In this document: in pieces, positions 18,873 to 26,865 of the stretch
Numbering within the stretch: position 1 is the first letter of the stretch
Layout of the letters: the number at the start of each line of letters is the position of its first letter
Made by a program: the position numbers and the translations under genes
The notes under the pieces: generated by a model
Told to the model about the DNA's origin: nothing
Databases searched by the model: none
What the model saw: only the letters and a program-made list of their open reading frames with translations
Source of the DNA: Tepidibacter aestuarii
GTDB taxonomy: Bacteria; Bacillota; Clostridia; Peptostreptococcales; Peptostreptococcaceae
NCBI RefSeq assembly: GCF_934924865.1
Contig: NZ_OW235315.1
Span: 3,564,321-3,628,320, forward strand
Reading direction: 5' to 3'
Length of the DNA stretch: 64,000 nt

Positions 18873-19904
18873 TTATTTATATTTAGCTGCTGCTTTTTCT
18901 GGAGTAATAGCTTGTACTGGATTATTCGGATCCATCTGCCATGCGAACCAGCCGCCATCATACAATTTTATATTCTTCCATCCGTTTTCATAGGCCATCA
19001 GCCATGGAATACTTGCTCTCCAGCCAGTACCACAGTAAAATGCGATTTCATTATTTTCGGTAATCCCTTGTTCATTCCACATTGCCACCGCTTTATCAAA
19101 ATCAATAAAGCTTCCATCAGCATTTGAGTAGTCAGTTTCATCATGACCCCATACTGCACCTTGTGGTTCACCTGCTTTTTCTATATAGCTGTATCCACTT
19201 GTTTTACCTTTAAATTCATCTAAGCTTCTTATACTAACTAATCTGAATTTGTTATTTTTATCCATTTCAGACTTTACATCTTCTGGCATAGATAAAACAT
19301 ACTCAGGATGTGCTGGTATTGTTACACCAAAATCATTTGTAGTTGCTTTTGCATTTTCTATACCTTTATTCGTTTCATATCCTGCATTTGTCCAGGCTTT
19401 TAGGCCACCATCAATTACTTTTACATTTTCAACACCAGCCCAAAGGCATACAAATGCAGCTCTTGTAGCACCTGAGTCAGCACCATAAACGATAACAGTG
19501 GTATCTTTAGTTATACCTAAATTTGCCATAACATTTTTGATCTCGTCTCCTGTTCTTATATTCCAATAGTTTGGCTCTTCGATATCATCTGTGTTCAAAT
19601 GTACTGCTCCCGGAACATGTGCTTCTAAGTAGTTTTTATCATCATTCATTGTTCCCCAGGCTGCTTCAATGATTACATAATCTTTTGATTCTGGCTGTTT
19701 TCCATCAATTAAACTTTTTACCCAATCTGCAGAAACAAATACTTTTGTTTTTTCCACAGTCTCAACAGACTTATTTTCTGTTGAGCTAGGCGTTTCTGAC
19801 TTGTTTTCTGTTGAATTAGGTTCTTCTGTTTTAGAAGCACAACCAGCTGTTAATGCAGCAACCATTATAATACAAAGAAAAATACTAAGCAATTTCTTTT
19901 TCAC
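18873..19904 (-). CDS. rhodanese-like lipoprotein (two-domain sulfurtransferase)
   Basis: The protein of about 343 residues has a lipoprotein signal peptide ending at the lipobox LTAGC (Cys22), then a Ser/Thr/Glu-rich spacer, then two rhodanese domains as in thiosulfate or mercaptopyruvate sulfurtransferases. The first lacks the catalytic Cys (VIVYGADSGATR). The second has the active-site loop FYCGTGWRA with Cys and Arg. It should act outside the membrane. The GTG at 19904 follows GGGGAGAG and makes a compact signal peptide, whereas the longer frame adds an acidic start. It converges on the four-helix gene at 18362. The sulfur donor is unknown. Confidence 0.9.
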   Translation of the reverse strand: MKKKLLSIFLCIIMVAALTAGCASKTEEPNSTENKSETPSSTENKSVETVEKTKVFVSADWVKSLIDGKQPESKDYVIIEAAWGTMNDDKNYLEAHVPGAVHLNTDDIEEPNYWNIRTGDEIKNVMANLGITKDTTVIVYGADSGATRAAFVCLWAGVENVKVIDGGLKAWTNAGYETNKGIENAKATTNDFGVTIPAHPEYVLSMPEDVKSEMDKNNKFRLVSIRSLDEFKGKTSGYSYIEKAGEPQGAVWGHDETDYSNADGSFIDFDKAVAMWNEQGITENNEIAFYCGTGWRASIPWLMAYENGWKNIKLYDGGWFAWQMDPNNPVQAITPEKAAAKYK

Positions 19905-20423
19905 AAAAACACTCTCCCCATAATTATTCATTTAATGTTTTACATAAAATAGGCTACAAAATAAACGATTGTATAAGTTTACAAAAGACATTCTAAATTG
20001 ATTAGTGTATCTATATTAGCGATATACCTTAAGATTTGTAGTCCTAATTACAAATAAATATGTTATAGTATTATGAATAATTAGTCAAATAGAAATATCT
20101 AATAGAACATGAGATCACTATTGATTTTCTATATAGGGTAGGAAAGCCAAGGAAGAATTTAGAAACCGCCTATACAATGGTAAGATGAACCGTACTATTG
20201 TATAGGCGGTTTTTATGTTTAATTGACTATTCAAGTATACAATAGGGTCAACACGCCAGTTTTTAAGTTTTCTACGATTTAATTACGCTTTTTAATATTT
20301 CGACTTATAAATCATACTTGCACAAATGTGATTGACTAATTTAAATAGCTCATATTTTTAACAATATATTAACTATTGGTTAGTATGAAACGATAGTTTT
20401 TTAGTTGATCGTTAGACAAGTAT
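19905..20423. other. gene-free stretch with a strong plus-strand hairpin
   Basis: No credible gene is present. The main feature is the 20-bp hairpin with T run at 20163-20216, described separately. The leader of the rhodanese lipoprotein gene must lie here on the minus strand, but I see no consensus promoter that I would defend. Confidence 0.5.
20163..20216 (+). terminator. strong hairpin terminator with no gene before it
   Basis: The left arm 20163-20182 and right arm 20193-20212 pair over 20 bp with a single G-U pair and a 10-base loop, and TTTTT follows on the plus strand. Both neighbouring genes run on the minus strand, so it may end a small plus-strand transcript or be the remains of a lost gene. 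The loop (AGATGAACCG) resembles part of the R2 and R3 repeats. Confidence 0.6.
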
Positions 20424-21299
20424 TTATCCTTCTACTGATGGTAAAGTTTTTTTAGAAGGCGTTTTAAGTTGAGAAAAATAAACACTAGTCAATATTATAG
20501 ATACACCAACTATTTGAATATAACTTATAGTCTGTTTTAAGAATATAAAACCCAATAAAAAAGCTGTTAAGGGGCTCAATGGTCCTAAAAATGTGACCTG
20601 AGTAGGTGAAAGCTTCGATATTCCATTAAACCATAGTGCATATGCTAATCCTGTATTTAATACTCCAATAAGAACTAGTCCAAAAATATTTGTGATATTA
20701 AGAGAAGGAATACCGCCTTCTACTATAAAAGTAATAGGTATTAGGATAAGGCTACCATAAAAAAGTTGCCATGAGGTAAAAACAATATTATTTACAGGTC
20801 TTCCCCAATATTTTGTAAGTACAACTCCAGAAGCCATAGAAACAGCACCAATAAGTGCCGCTACTATACCTAAAGGATCTAAATAGCCTGTTGGTTTTAA
20901 CACTAATAGTGCTACACCCAAAATTGTCATGATTGAGGCAATATACGATTTTTTGTTAGGTTTTTCTTTAAGAAGCAACCAGCTTAAAATAATACAGAAT
21001 ATTGGTTGCACACTTCCTAATATAGCAGCAATTCCTCCCGGCAATCTATAGGCAGCTATAAATAGGAAGGCAAAAAAACCACCTATATTAAGAGTGCCTA
21101 AAATAATTGATTTTAAAATCCATACCCCTTTAGGAAACTGTTTATAATATAAAAGAAGAATCGAACCCACGGGAAGTCCACGCATTAAAGCAACGAAAAA
21201 TGGCTTATCAATTGGTATAAGGGTAGAAGTTATTATATAAGTTGTGCCCCATAATATAGGAGCTATCATAGTTAATAGAATGTTTTTTGTATTATTCAT
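20424..21299 (-). CDS. EamA-family (DMT superfamily) transporter
   Basis: The 291-residue inner-membrane protein has ten predicted helices formed by two EamA repeats. It starts TKNILLTMIAPILWGTTYI and has APILWG and LPGGIAAILGSVQPIF in the first half, and LNTGLAYALWF and LSPLTAFLLGFIFL in the second. These are the marks of the drug/metabolite transporters, mostly exporters of amino acids or metabolites. AAGGAG precedes the ATG. A divergent MarR gene and two operators lie upstream, so it is probably an inducible efflux pump. Confidence 0.9.
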   Translation of the reverse strand: MNNTKNILLTMIAPILWGTTYIITSTLIPIDKPFFVALMRGLPVGSILLLYYKQFPKGVWILKSIILGTLNIGGFFAFLFIAAYRLPGGIAAILGSVQPIFCIILSWLLLKEKPNKKSYIASIMTILGVALLVLKPTGYLDPLGIVAALIGAVSMASGVVLTKYWGRPVNNIVFTSWQLFYGSLILIPITFIVEGGIPSLNITNIFGLVLIGVLNTGLAYALWFNGISKLSPTQVTFLGPLSPLTAFLLGFIFLKQTISYIQIVGVSIILTSVYFSQLKTPSKKTLPSVEG

Positions 21300-21345
21300 A
21301 ATTTAACTCCTTTCTCTAAATAACATTAATTATATCAAAATTAAG

Positions 21346-21416
21346 TATCTTAATGTTAAGATAAATTCAGTGTATTTCAAAATTATCTTAAAGTCAACTA
21401 TTTTAATGTTAAGATA
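21346..21416. promoter_or_regulatory. paired MarR operators between EamA and marR genes
   Basis: TATCTTAATGTTAAGATA (21346-21363) is an 8+8 perfect inverted repeat around two bases. A second copy with one mismatch, TATTTTAATGTTAAGATA, lies at 21399-21416, 53 bp away, and a half-site TTATCTTAA lies between. The position between divergent genes suits the adjacent MarR protein. Confidence 0.7.
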
Positions 21417-21521
21417 AATTTTTGTTTATATTTACTAAACTTCATTTTAGTAAATAGTGTTAAGGCTGAATATTTGATTTAAAGAATTGATATAAAAGTT
21501 TTAAGGTGGTATTATCTAGAT

Positions 21522-22016
21522 ATGAATAGAGATAGTGTGGATATGATAATTGAACAATGGAGAAAAGAAGTTCCCGATTTAAGTACGACGGCCATGGCTA
21601 TTTTTGGAAGGTTGCAAAGAATAAATAAACATGTAGGAAGGAGTTTAGGAAATAATTTTTCGAGATTCAATTTAAACAGTGGAGAGTTTGACGTACTAGC
21701 GACCTTAAGGCGGTCAGGAGAACCATATATGCTAAAGCCAACAGATCTATATAATCAACTAATGGTTACATCTGGAGCTATGACTAATAGAATAGATACT
21801 TTAGAGAAAAAGTCATTGGTTATGAGGGTTAATGATGTATCAGATAGAAGAACTGTATATGTAAAGCTAACCGAAAAGGGACTAAAAATTATTAATGAGG
21901 CTATATATGAGCATGTAAATGAGGAAGAGAAACTTCTAGAATGTTTAAGTAAAGAAGACGCTGACATGCTTAATATTATTTTGAAAAAGATTGTTTGTAA
22001 ATTTGAAAAAGAATAA
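21522..22016 (+). CDS. MarR-family transcriptional regulator
   Basis: The 164-residue protein has the MarR winged helix at about residues 45-115: FNLNSGEFDVLATLRRSGEP, PTDLYNQLMVTSGAMTNRID and a DRRTVYVKLTEKG wing, with long N- and C-terminal dimerisation helices. AAGGTGG precedes the ATG. The operators toward the divergent EamA gene indicate control of that transporter and of itself. The ligand is unknown. Confidence 0.9.
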   Translation: MNRDSVDMIIEQWRKEVPDLSTTAMAIFGRLQRINKHVGRSLGNNFSRFNLNSGEFDVLATLRRSGEPYMLKPTDLYNQLMVTSGAMTNRIDTLEKKSLVMRVNDVSDRRTVYVKLTEKGLKIINEAIYEHVNEEEKLLECLSKEDADMLNIILKKIVCKFEKE

Positions 22017-22025
22017 ATTCAGAAA

Positions 22026-22068
22026 CTATCGTTCCCTGATATATAAATTTCAGAGGAACGATTTTTTA
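22026..22068 (+). terminator. terminator after marR
   Basis: ATCGTTCC/CTGA pairs with TCAG/AGGAACGAT, followed by a T run. Confidence 0.8.
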
Positions 22069-22131
22069 TTCCCCCAAAAATCCATATTAAAATGGGTAAA
22101 TAACTGATCTTGTTCAAAAATATGAGGTGAA

Positions 22132-22271
22132 ATGAATATTAGAAAATTTAGAAATACTGATTTAGAAAAAGTATTACAGTTATTTTACTATATGGTTTAT
22201 AATATTAATTTTAAATATTATAATAAAAACAGTTGAATGCATGGGAACCTAATATTTCCCTATGCTTATAG
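22132..22271 (+). pseudogene. frameshifted, truncated GNAT acetyltransferase
   Basis: GAGGTG precedes an ATG opening with MNIRKFRNTDLEKVLQLFY, a typical GNAT start. The frame stops after about 34 codons. A shifted frame then continues with QLNAWEPNISLCL, which is the expected next segment of this GNAT subgroup (QLxAWxP), before a second stop. The remaining 100 or more residues with the acetyl-CoA site are absent. Confidence 0.75.
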
Positions 22272-22456
22272 TTTGATCTGAGTAACAAAAATCTAAAATT
22301 AAACTATTAATGATTTAGTTAAGGTAGGGAAAAAACCAAATGGCAACTAAAGTCATGCTAAATAGGGAAGGCGATGTAAAATTTAGTGAAAATAGACAAG
22401 AATGGACTAAATAAGAGTCTGTAAAATCTATTGTAAAAAAATCATTAAAACTAATA

Positions 22457-22494
22457 TAACCCCCTTAAAAAGATTTATTTTTTCTAAGGAGGCT
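22457..22494 (-). terminator. terminator of the DUF2975/HTH/DUF3955 operon
   Basis: TATAACCCCCTTA and TAAGGAGGCTATA form a hairpin with two mismatches just past the last gene. The T run is poor on the minus strand, so confidence is moderate. Confidence 0.55.
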
Positions 22495-22506
22495 ATATTT
22501 AAACTT

Positions 22507-22725
22507 TTATTTATAAGATTTTTTGTATTTACTAAAGAATGATACTATACTAGCTATTATACCAATAAATATGAATAAGTAACCCAAAGGGATTAAACCA
22601 AATGGTTCTATAAGAGTCCCGTCTGGAGCCACTTCAGATCCTATAATATTATAAGCGATGAAACAACCGAACCCTATAATAAATGGTATTAAAGTTAAAA
22701 GATTTTTTTTCATTAAATTTTTCAT
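22507..22725 (-). CDS. DUF3955-like small membrane protein
   Basis: The 72-residue protein has two hydrophobic helices (about 9-27 and 46-64) joined by a loop GSEVAPDGTLIEPFGLIPLG that matches the DUF3955 pattern. It is the last gene of a three-gene minus-strand operon, 34 bp after the HTH gene. GGAGAAG precedes the ATG. Function unknown. Confidence 0.75.
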   Translation of the reverse strand: MKNLMKKNLLTLIPFIIGFGCFIAYNIIGSEVAPDGTLIEPFGLIPLGYLFIFIGIIASIVSFFSKYKKSYK

Positions 22726-22759
22726 TGAAACTTCTCCTTTTATTTATATAATAGATATA

Positions 22760-22984
22760 TTATTTTAATCTTTCATCATCTTCATCTACATATTCTAAGA
22801 TATCACCAGGTTGGCAATCTAAGATTTTACATAAATTTTCTAATGTAGAAAAGCGAACTGCTTTTGCTTTGTTATTTTTTAAAATAGAAAGATTAGCCAT
22901 AGTTATTCCCATTTTCTCTGAAAGCTGGGTAGAATTAATCTTTCTCTTAGCCATCATTACATCAAGATTTACTATAATTGGCAT
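22760..22984 (-). CDS. small XRE-family HTH regulator (YozG-like)
   Basis: The 74-residue protein is one Cro/C1-type helix-turn-helix domain: VNLDVMMAKRKINSTQLSEK, ITMANLSILKNNKAKAVRFS and a conserved ENLCKILDCQPGDILEY ending. Such mini-regulators usually pair with DUF2975 membrane proteins, as here (14 bp after it). The target is probably its own promoter. AAAGGAA precedes the ATG. Confidence 0.88.
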   Translation of the reverse strand: MPIIVNLDVMMAKRKINSTQLSEKMGITMANLSILKNNKAKAVRFSTLENLCKILDCQPGDILEYVDEDDERLK

Positions 22985-22998
22985 ATCAACATTCCTTT

Positions 22999-23487
22999 CT
23001 AAATTGTTTTATCGTTTTCTTCCTTAATTTTTATAGCTATCTTAAATAATTGTGATAATACTAGGCATAAAAATCCTATTGTTAGACAAATGATAGTTAG
23101 TGCAATAATGGGAGCTCCCCAAACAGTATATTTAAAAAATTCAACTGAGTGCTTTAAATAGTTCACGCATCCAATAAAAATAATGATCTCACTAAAAGAG
23201 CATATAGAAATAACTTTTAATGATTTAACGATTTGCATAGAGAAAGGATTGTTTTTTACTACTAAACTGCAAAGCCTTTTCAATCCAAATAAAGCTATAA
23301 TATATGGAATTGCACACAAATAAATACAAATTGTAACACTTATTACTAAACTATGGTCTATTAAAGAAAACTGACTTTTAAAAAATGCTGTGGTAATAAA
23401 TCCAGTTCCTAAAAGAAGTATACATGTAATAGATATTCCTAAAATTACAATCATATTTAAAATTTTAGAATTAAAATTATTTTTCAT
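22999..23487 (-). CDS. DUF2975-family membrane protein
   Basis: The 162-residue protein has four predicted helices (about 10-33, 45-66, 88-108, 122-146). Its pattern and pairing with a YozG-like HTH protein fit DUF2975. It is first in the operon behind a good sigma-A promoter. Function unknown. The pair may be a membrane-linked one-component sensor system, by inference. Confidence 0.75.
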   Translation of the reverse strand: MKNNFNSKILNMIVILGISITCILLLGTGFITTAFFKSQFSLIDHSLVISVTICIYLCAIPYIIALFGLKRLCSLVVKNNPFSMQIVKSLKVISICSFSEIIIFIGCVNYLKHSVEFFKYTVWGAPIIALTIICLTIGFLCLVLSQLFKIAIKIKEENDKTI

Positions 23488-23520
23488 TTTATCAACCCCA
23501 ATTCTTTTGTTTTTAATATT

Positions 23521-23549
23521 ATAATATACAAGTATTTATCGTTTGTCAA
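23521..23549 (-). promoter_or_regulatory. sigma-A promoter of the DUF2975 operon
   Basis: On the minus strand TTGACA (23549-23544), 17 bp, TATTAT (23526-23521). An inverted repeat (CTTTTGTTTTT with AAAAACAAAAG) surrounds the promoter and may be an operator for the HTH protein. The rest of the gap up to 23861 shows nothing else. Confidence 0.75.
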
Positions 23550-23861
23550 TAAAAAACAAAAGAAAATCGATATATATTTATTGTTAAAGTTTTATGGAAA
23601 GTAGAGCAACTAGATCAATATTTTAACAAAAATTCAAATGAAAAGATCTTTCTACTTGCCTTATATTTTTTATAGTTAGGAATTATAGTATACTTAATGT
23701 AGTTAAGATTGAAGAAAAAATTATTAGATTTAGAGATTTGAATTATGAAGTATAAGTGAGATTTTTAATCTTTAGTTTTATTATTACTTCTAATAATATA
23801 TAGATTAGATAATTTGTTTTATTAATAACATGACAGAAACTTAAAAATACGGAGGAAGTAT

Positions 23862-24794
23862 ATGGACATAAAAAAAGTAAGAGGAAATACATTTTGTATT
23901 GATACTGGAATGAGCTACATACCTTTTTATAAGATTAATAATGAAGAAATTATTATGCTGGATTCAGGATTAGCAAGAGAAGAGAGAAAAGAAATAGATA
24001 AACTTCTACAAAAAAATAACTTTAAGGTAGTTGGTATAATATGTAGTCATGCCCATATAGATCACATAGGAAATATTGCATATTTTAAGAATAAGTATAA
24101 TTGTATTGTTGCTATGCCAGCATATGAGGCTCTTATTTGCAGTTCAACGCTCAATCTCAAGGTTTATTATAGTAATCAAACATTATCAGATGTAACAGAT
24201 AATTTTGAACATATGGTTTGCAAAACAGACATTATAATTTCGGATAAACAAGAGAGTATATATATGCACGATATTAAATTTAAAATTCTTCATACACCAG
24301 GACATAGTCCTGCTCATATATGCATTATTACTCCTGATGATGTTGTGTATTTAGGAGATACCCTTATAAGCTATGAAGTAATGGAGTGTGCACAAATACC
24401 ATATGTATTTATACTCAATGAGGACTTGAAAAGTAAAAAAAAGCTTTATGACTTAAAATATAGTAAGTATATAGTTGCACATAAAGGGATATATAATGAT
24501 ATTACAAAACTTATAACTGATAATATAGATTTCTATAAGAATAGAGCAGTAAAGGTATATGAGGCGATAGACTCTACCATGACAATGGAAGACATTGTAA
24601 GCAATGTTATTAAAAATTGGAATATTAGAGTGAAAAATATATATAAATATTCCATGCTAGAAAAAATGTTAAGGACATATGTTGAATATTTAAATGAAAC
24701 AGGAATGATTAACTTAGTTATGGAGGATGGATTACTTAAATATAAGAAGAGTCCTCAAGGAATTAGTAGATTACAGGAATATATAGCAAAATAA
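23862..24794 (+). CDS. metallo-beta-lactamase-fold hydrolase
   Basis: The 310-residue soluble protein has the MBL metal-binding signature SHAHIDHIG near residues 63-71, then TPGHSPAHICI near 145, GDTL near 165 and a late AHKG. The region after about 225 is helical and looks like a winged helix, as in some MBL hydrolases of the glyoxalase II or LACTB2 type. GGAGGAAG precedes the ATG. It lies 20 bp before the FUSC-like gene. The substrate is unknown. Confidence 0.85.
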   Translation: MDIKKVRGNTFCIDTGMSYIPFYKINNEEIIMLDSGLAREERKEIDKLLQKNNFKVVGIICSHAHIDHIGNIAYFKNKYNCIVAMPAYEALICSSTLNLKVYYSNQTLSDVTDNFEHMVCKTDIIISDKQESIYMHDIKFKILHTPGHSPAHICIITPDDVVYLGDTLISYEVMECAQIPYVFILNEDLKSKKKLYDLKYSKYIVAHKGIYNDITKLITDNIDFYKNRAVKVYEAIDSTMTMEDIVSNVIKNWNIRVKNIYKYSMLEKMLRTYVEYLNETGMINLVMEDGLLKYKKSPQGISRLQEYIAK

Positions 24795-24814
24795 TTGTAA
24801 GGGTGTGACTTAAG

Positions 24815-26749
24815 ATGAAAATCAATACAAAAAATAAATTGATTTTAATGAGGATGAAAATATTTTTAATAGCTATAGCAGCTATTATTATATTCTATAT
24901 ATTTGGTGGGGAGAACTTGGTAGTTGGTGTAGGGGCAGTTATTACAGCAGCAAGTATGTTTGGAGAAGACTATAGTTCTGATATAGCAACTACTACTATA
25001 TTACTTGCTATAATAAATGTTCTTATAGGAGTTTTTGCATATATTGCAGGTATAAATCATTTTTTAGGATTAACTTTCACATTTTTTACAAGTTTTATTA
25101 TTTACTATTTATTTAGTTACGATGCTAAGCCATCAAAAAGTATTGGATTTATTATGACCTATTTACTTTTAATATACACTCCAGTTCCGTTGATCAATAT
25201 GCCTATAAGGTTAGTTGCTCTTGCGTTTTCAGGAATAGTAATAATGTCTTTATACTGTATTTTATCTAGGTATAACTTTAATGAGTTTATAAATAAAGAG
25301 GTCATAAATTCTATAAATTTAATGAAAGAAGAGACCGATTTAATTCTTAAAGGTAAAGAAATAAACGATAAAAGTAAATTAGTAAATATTAAGTTGAAAA
25401 ATATAGAACTAAAGTTATATGAAAGAATAGAGAACTCTAAAAACGACTTAGACAGTGTTTATATAAAAGGTATAATAATAGTTTTATTAAAAAGAATTAA
25501 TACAATTCTTCCTCTTATAAAGACAAAAGAAAGTGACAAACTTATATTAGAGATTATAAAAAAAATATTTGAAAATATAAATATCTATATATCAGGTGAA
25601 GATGGCTTAGAAATATTAAAAGATAACTTAAGAAAGCATTATAACAACCTAGAAATAGATAAAATAGAAGATGATTTAGAGAAGTATAATTACTATAATT
25701 TAAAAGCTGCGATAAGAGAGATTTATAAATGTATAGAAAATATGGGAGATATTAGATCTATTTATATGAATCAAAGAATTAAATTGTTAAAATTAATTAA
25801 AGATGATATTTATGGTTTAAAGACCAATTTTAAAATGACTTCATTAAGATTTAATTTAGCAATAAAAGCATCTATATTAATTTCTATATCTGTTTTCATA
25901 GTAAATTATTTTAAAATCTACGAAGGACAATGGGCTATATATACAATAGCATTGTTGCTATTACCATATGCTGAACAGAGTAATAAAAAAGCTAAGGATA
26001 GAGTTATAGGTACCATTATAGGAGCTATTTTATTTAATATGATAAATCTAATAATAAATGACAATGTAACTTTAATGATAATTTTGTTATTTATATTTAT
26101 ATATGCATCAATGATTATATCACCTTATAATATAAAATGCATATTTATAACATTTAATTCTATATTAGGAATTAAAATAATGAATCCTAATAGTTTAGTT
26201 TTTTTGTTAACTGGATATAGAGTAATTTTTACTTTAGCAGGTGCAATTGTTACAGCTATAATAATGAATGTGTTCTTTCCTTATAAATTAAAAGATGATA
26301 TTAAAAACACTATAATGAAGTATACAGATTTAAATAAAAGAATTTTAAATGAATTAGAGGCTGATAATATAGATAAAAATAAATTAGAAATTATGCTTAT
26401 TGTTAACAGTTATCTTTGGAGAAGAATAAATTATAATAATAAAGAATTAAAATGTAATAATATTGAAAACCTATTAAGCGAACAAAATGATTTTATCACT
26501 GATATAATTTTTTTATTTAAAACAAGTAAGTACATAGATAATAATGTTGATTTGGTAAAATCGCTAGCAAAGGAATTTAAAACGATTATTAATGAGAGTG
26601 ATCTTGAGGAAAAAACAAAACAAATTTTTGATTTATCAAACAGTGACGCAGAAAGATTAATAGTAATAAATATGTATAAAATATATTCGGGATTTAAAAA
26701 TATAGATTCATTATGTAAAAAAGCTATTGATAATTTGAGTCATATGTAA
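24815..26749 (+). CDS. FUSC-like (aromatic acid exporter family) membrane protein
   Basis: The 644-residue protein has two clusters of membrane helices (about 15-150 and 345-495), each followed by a long helical cytoplasmic domain. This is the FUSC/ArAE-like layout found in aromatic acid and fusaric acid efflux proteins. The second cluster has GQWAIYTIALLLLPYAEQSN and KKAKDRVIGTIIGA, typical of the FUSC motif. It follows the MBL gene by 20 bp and probably shares its transcript. The substrate is unknown. Confidence 0.8.
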   Translation: MKINTKNKLILMRMKIFLIAIAAIIIFYIFGGENLVVGVGAVITAASMFGEDYSSDIATTTILLAIINVLIGVFAYIAGINHFLGLTFTFFTSFIIYYLFSYDAKPSKSIGFIMTYLLLIYTPVPLINMPIRLVALAFSGIVIMSLYCILSRYNFNEFINKEVINSINLMKEETDLILKGKEINDKSKLVNIKLKNIELKLYERIENSKNDLDSVYIKGIIIVLLKRINTILPLIKTKESDKLILEIIKKIFENINIYISGEDGLEILKDNLRKHYNNLEIDKIEDDLEKYNYYNLKAAIREIYKCIENMGDIRSIYMNQRIKLLKLIKDDIYGLKTNFKMTSLRFNLAIKASILISISVFIVNYFKIYEGQWAIYTIALLLLPYAEQSNKKAKDRVIGTIIGAILFNMINLIINDNVTLMIILLFIFIYASMIISPYNIKCIFITFNSILGIKIMNPNSLVFLLTGYRVIFTLAGAIVTAIIMNVFFPYKLKDDIKNTIMKYTDLNKRILNELEADNIDKNKLEIMLIVNSYLWRRINYNNKELKCNNIENLLSEQNDFITDIIFLFKTSKYIDNNVDLVKSLAKEFKTIINESDLEEKTKQIFDLSNSDAERLIVINMYKIYSGFKNIDSLCKKAIDNLSHM

Positions 26750-26814
26750 GATTAGATTGTATAAATACATTTAACTTTTTTTAACTCAGAAAATGAATGC
26801 ATGATACTTAGAAT

Positions 26815-26843
26815 AAAAACCCCAGCATGTAGCCGGGGTTTTT
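26815..26843. terminator. bidirectional terminator
   Basis: AAAAACCCC and GGGGTTTTT flank a short loop between the convergent FUSC-like and lyase genes. Confidence 0.9.
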
Positions 26844-26865
26844 ACTGAATAGGAAATTATGACTT

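Larger units (their letters stand above)
22017..22506. other. gene-poor stretch with decayed genes
   Basis: It contains the marR terminator, a broken GNAT gene at 22132-22271, a 24-codon frame at 22340-22414 (starts MATKVMLNREGDVKF, unrecognised, no good ribosome site) and the terminator of the minus-strand operon at 22457-22494. Together this looks like decayed accessory DNA. Confidence 0.5.

Noticed and set aside
18873..19931. Start of the rhodanese lipoprotein at the first ATG
   Set aside because: This would place acidic residues before the signal peptide. The GTG at 19904 has GGGGAGAG in front and gives a regular lipoprotein signal.
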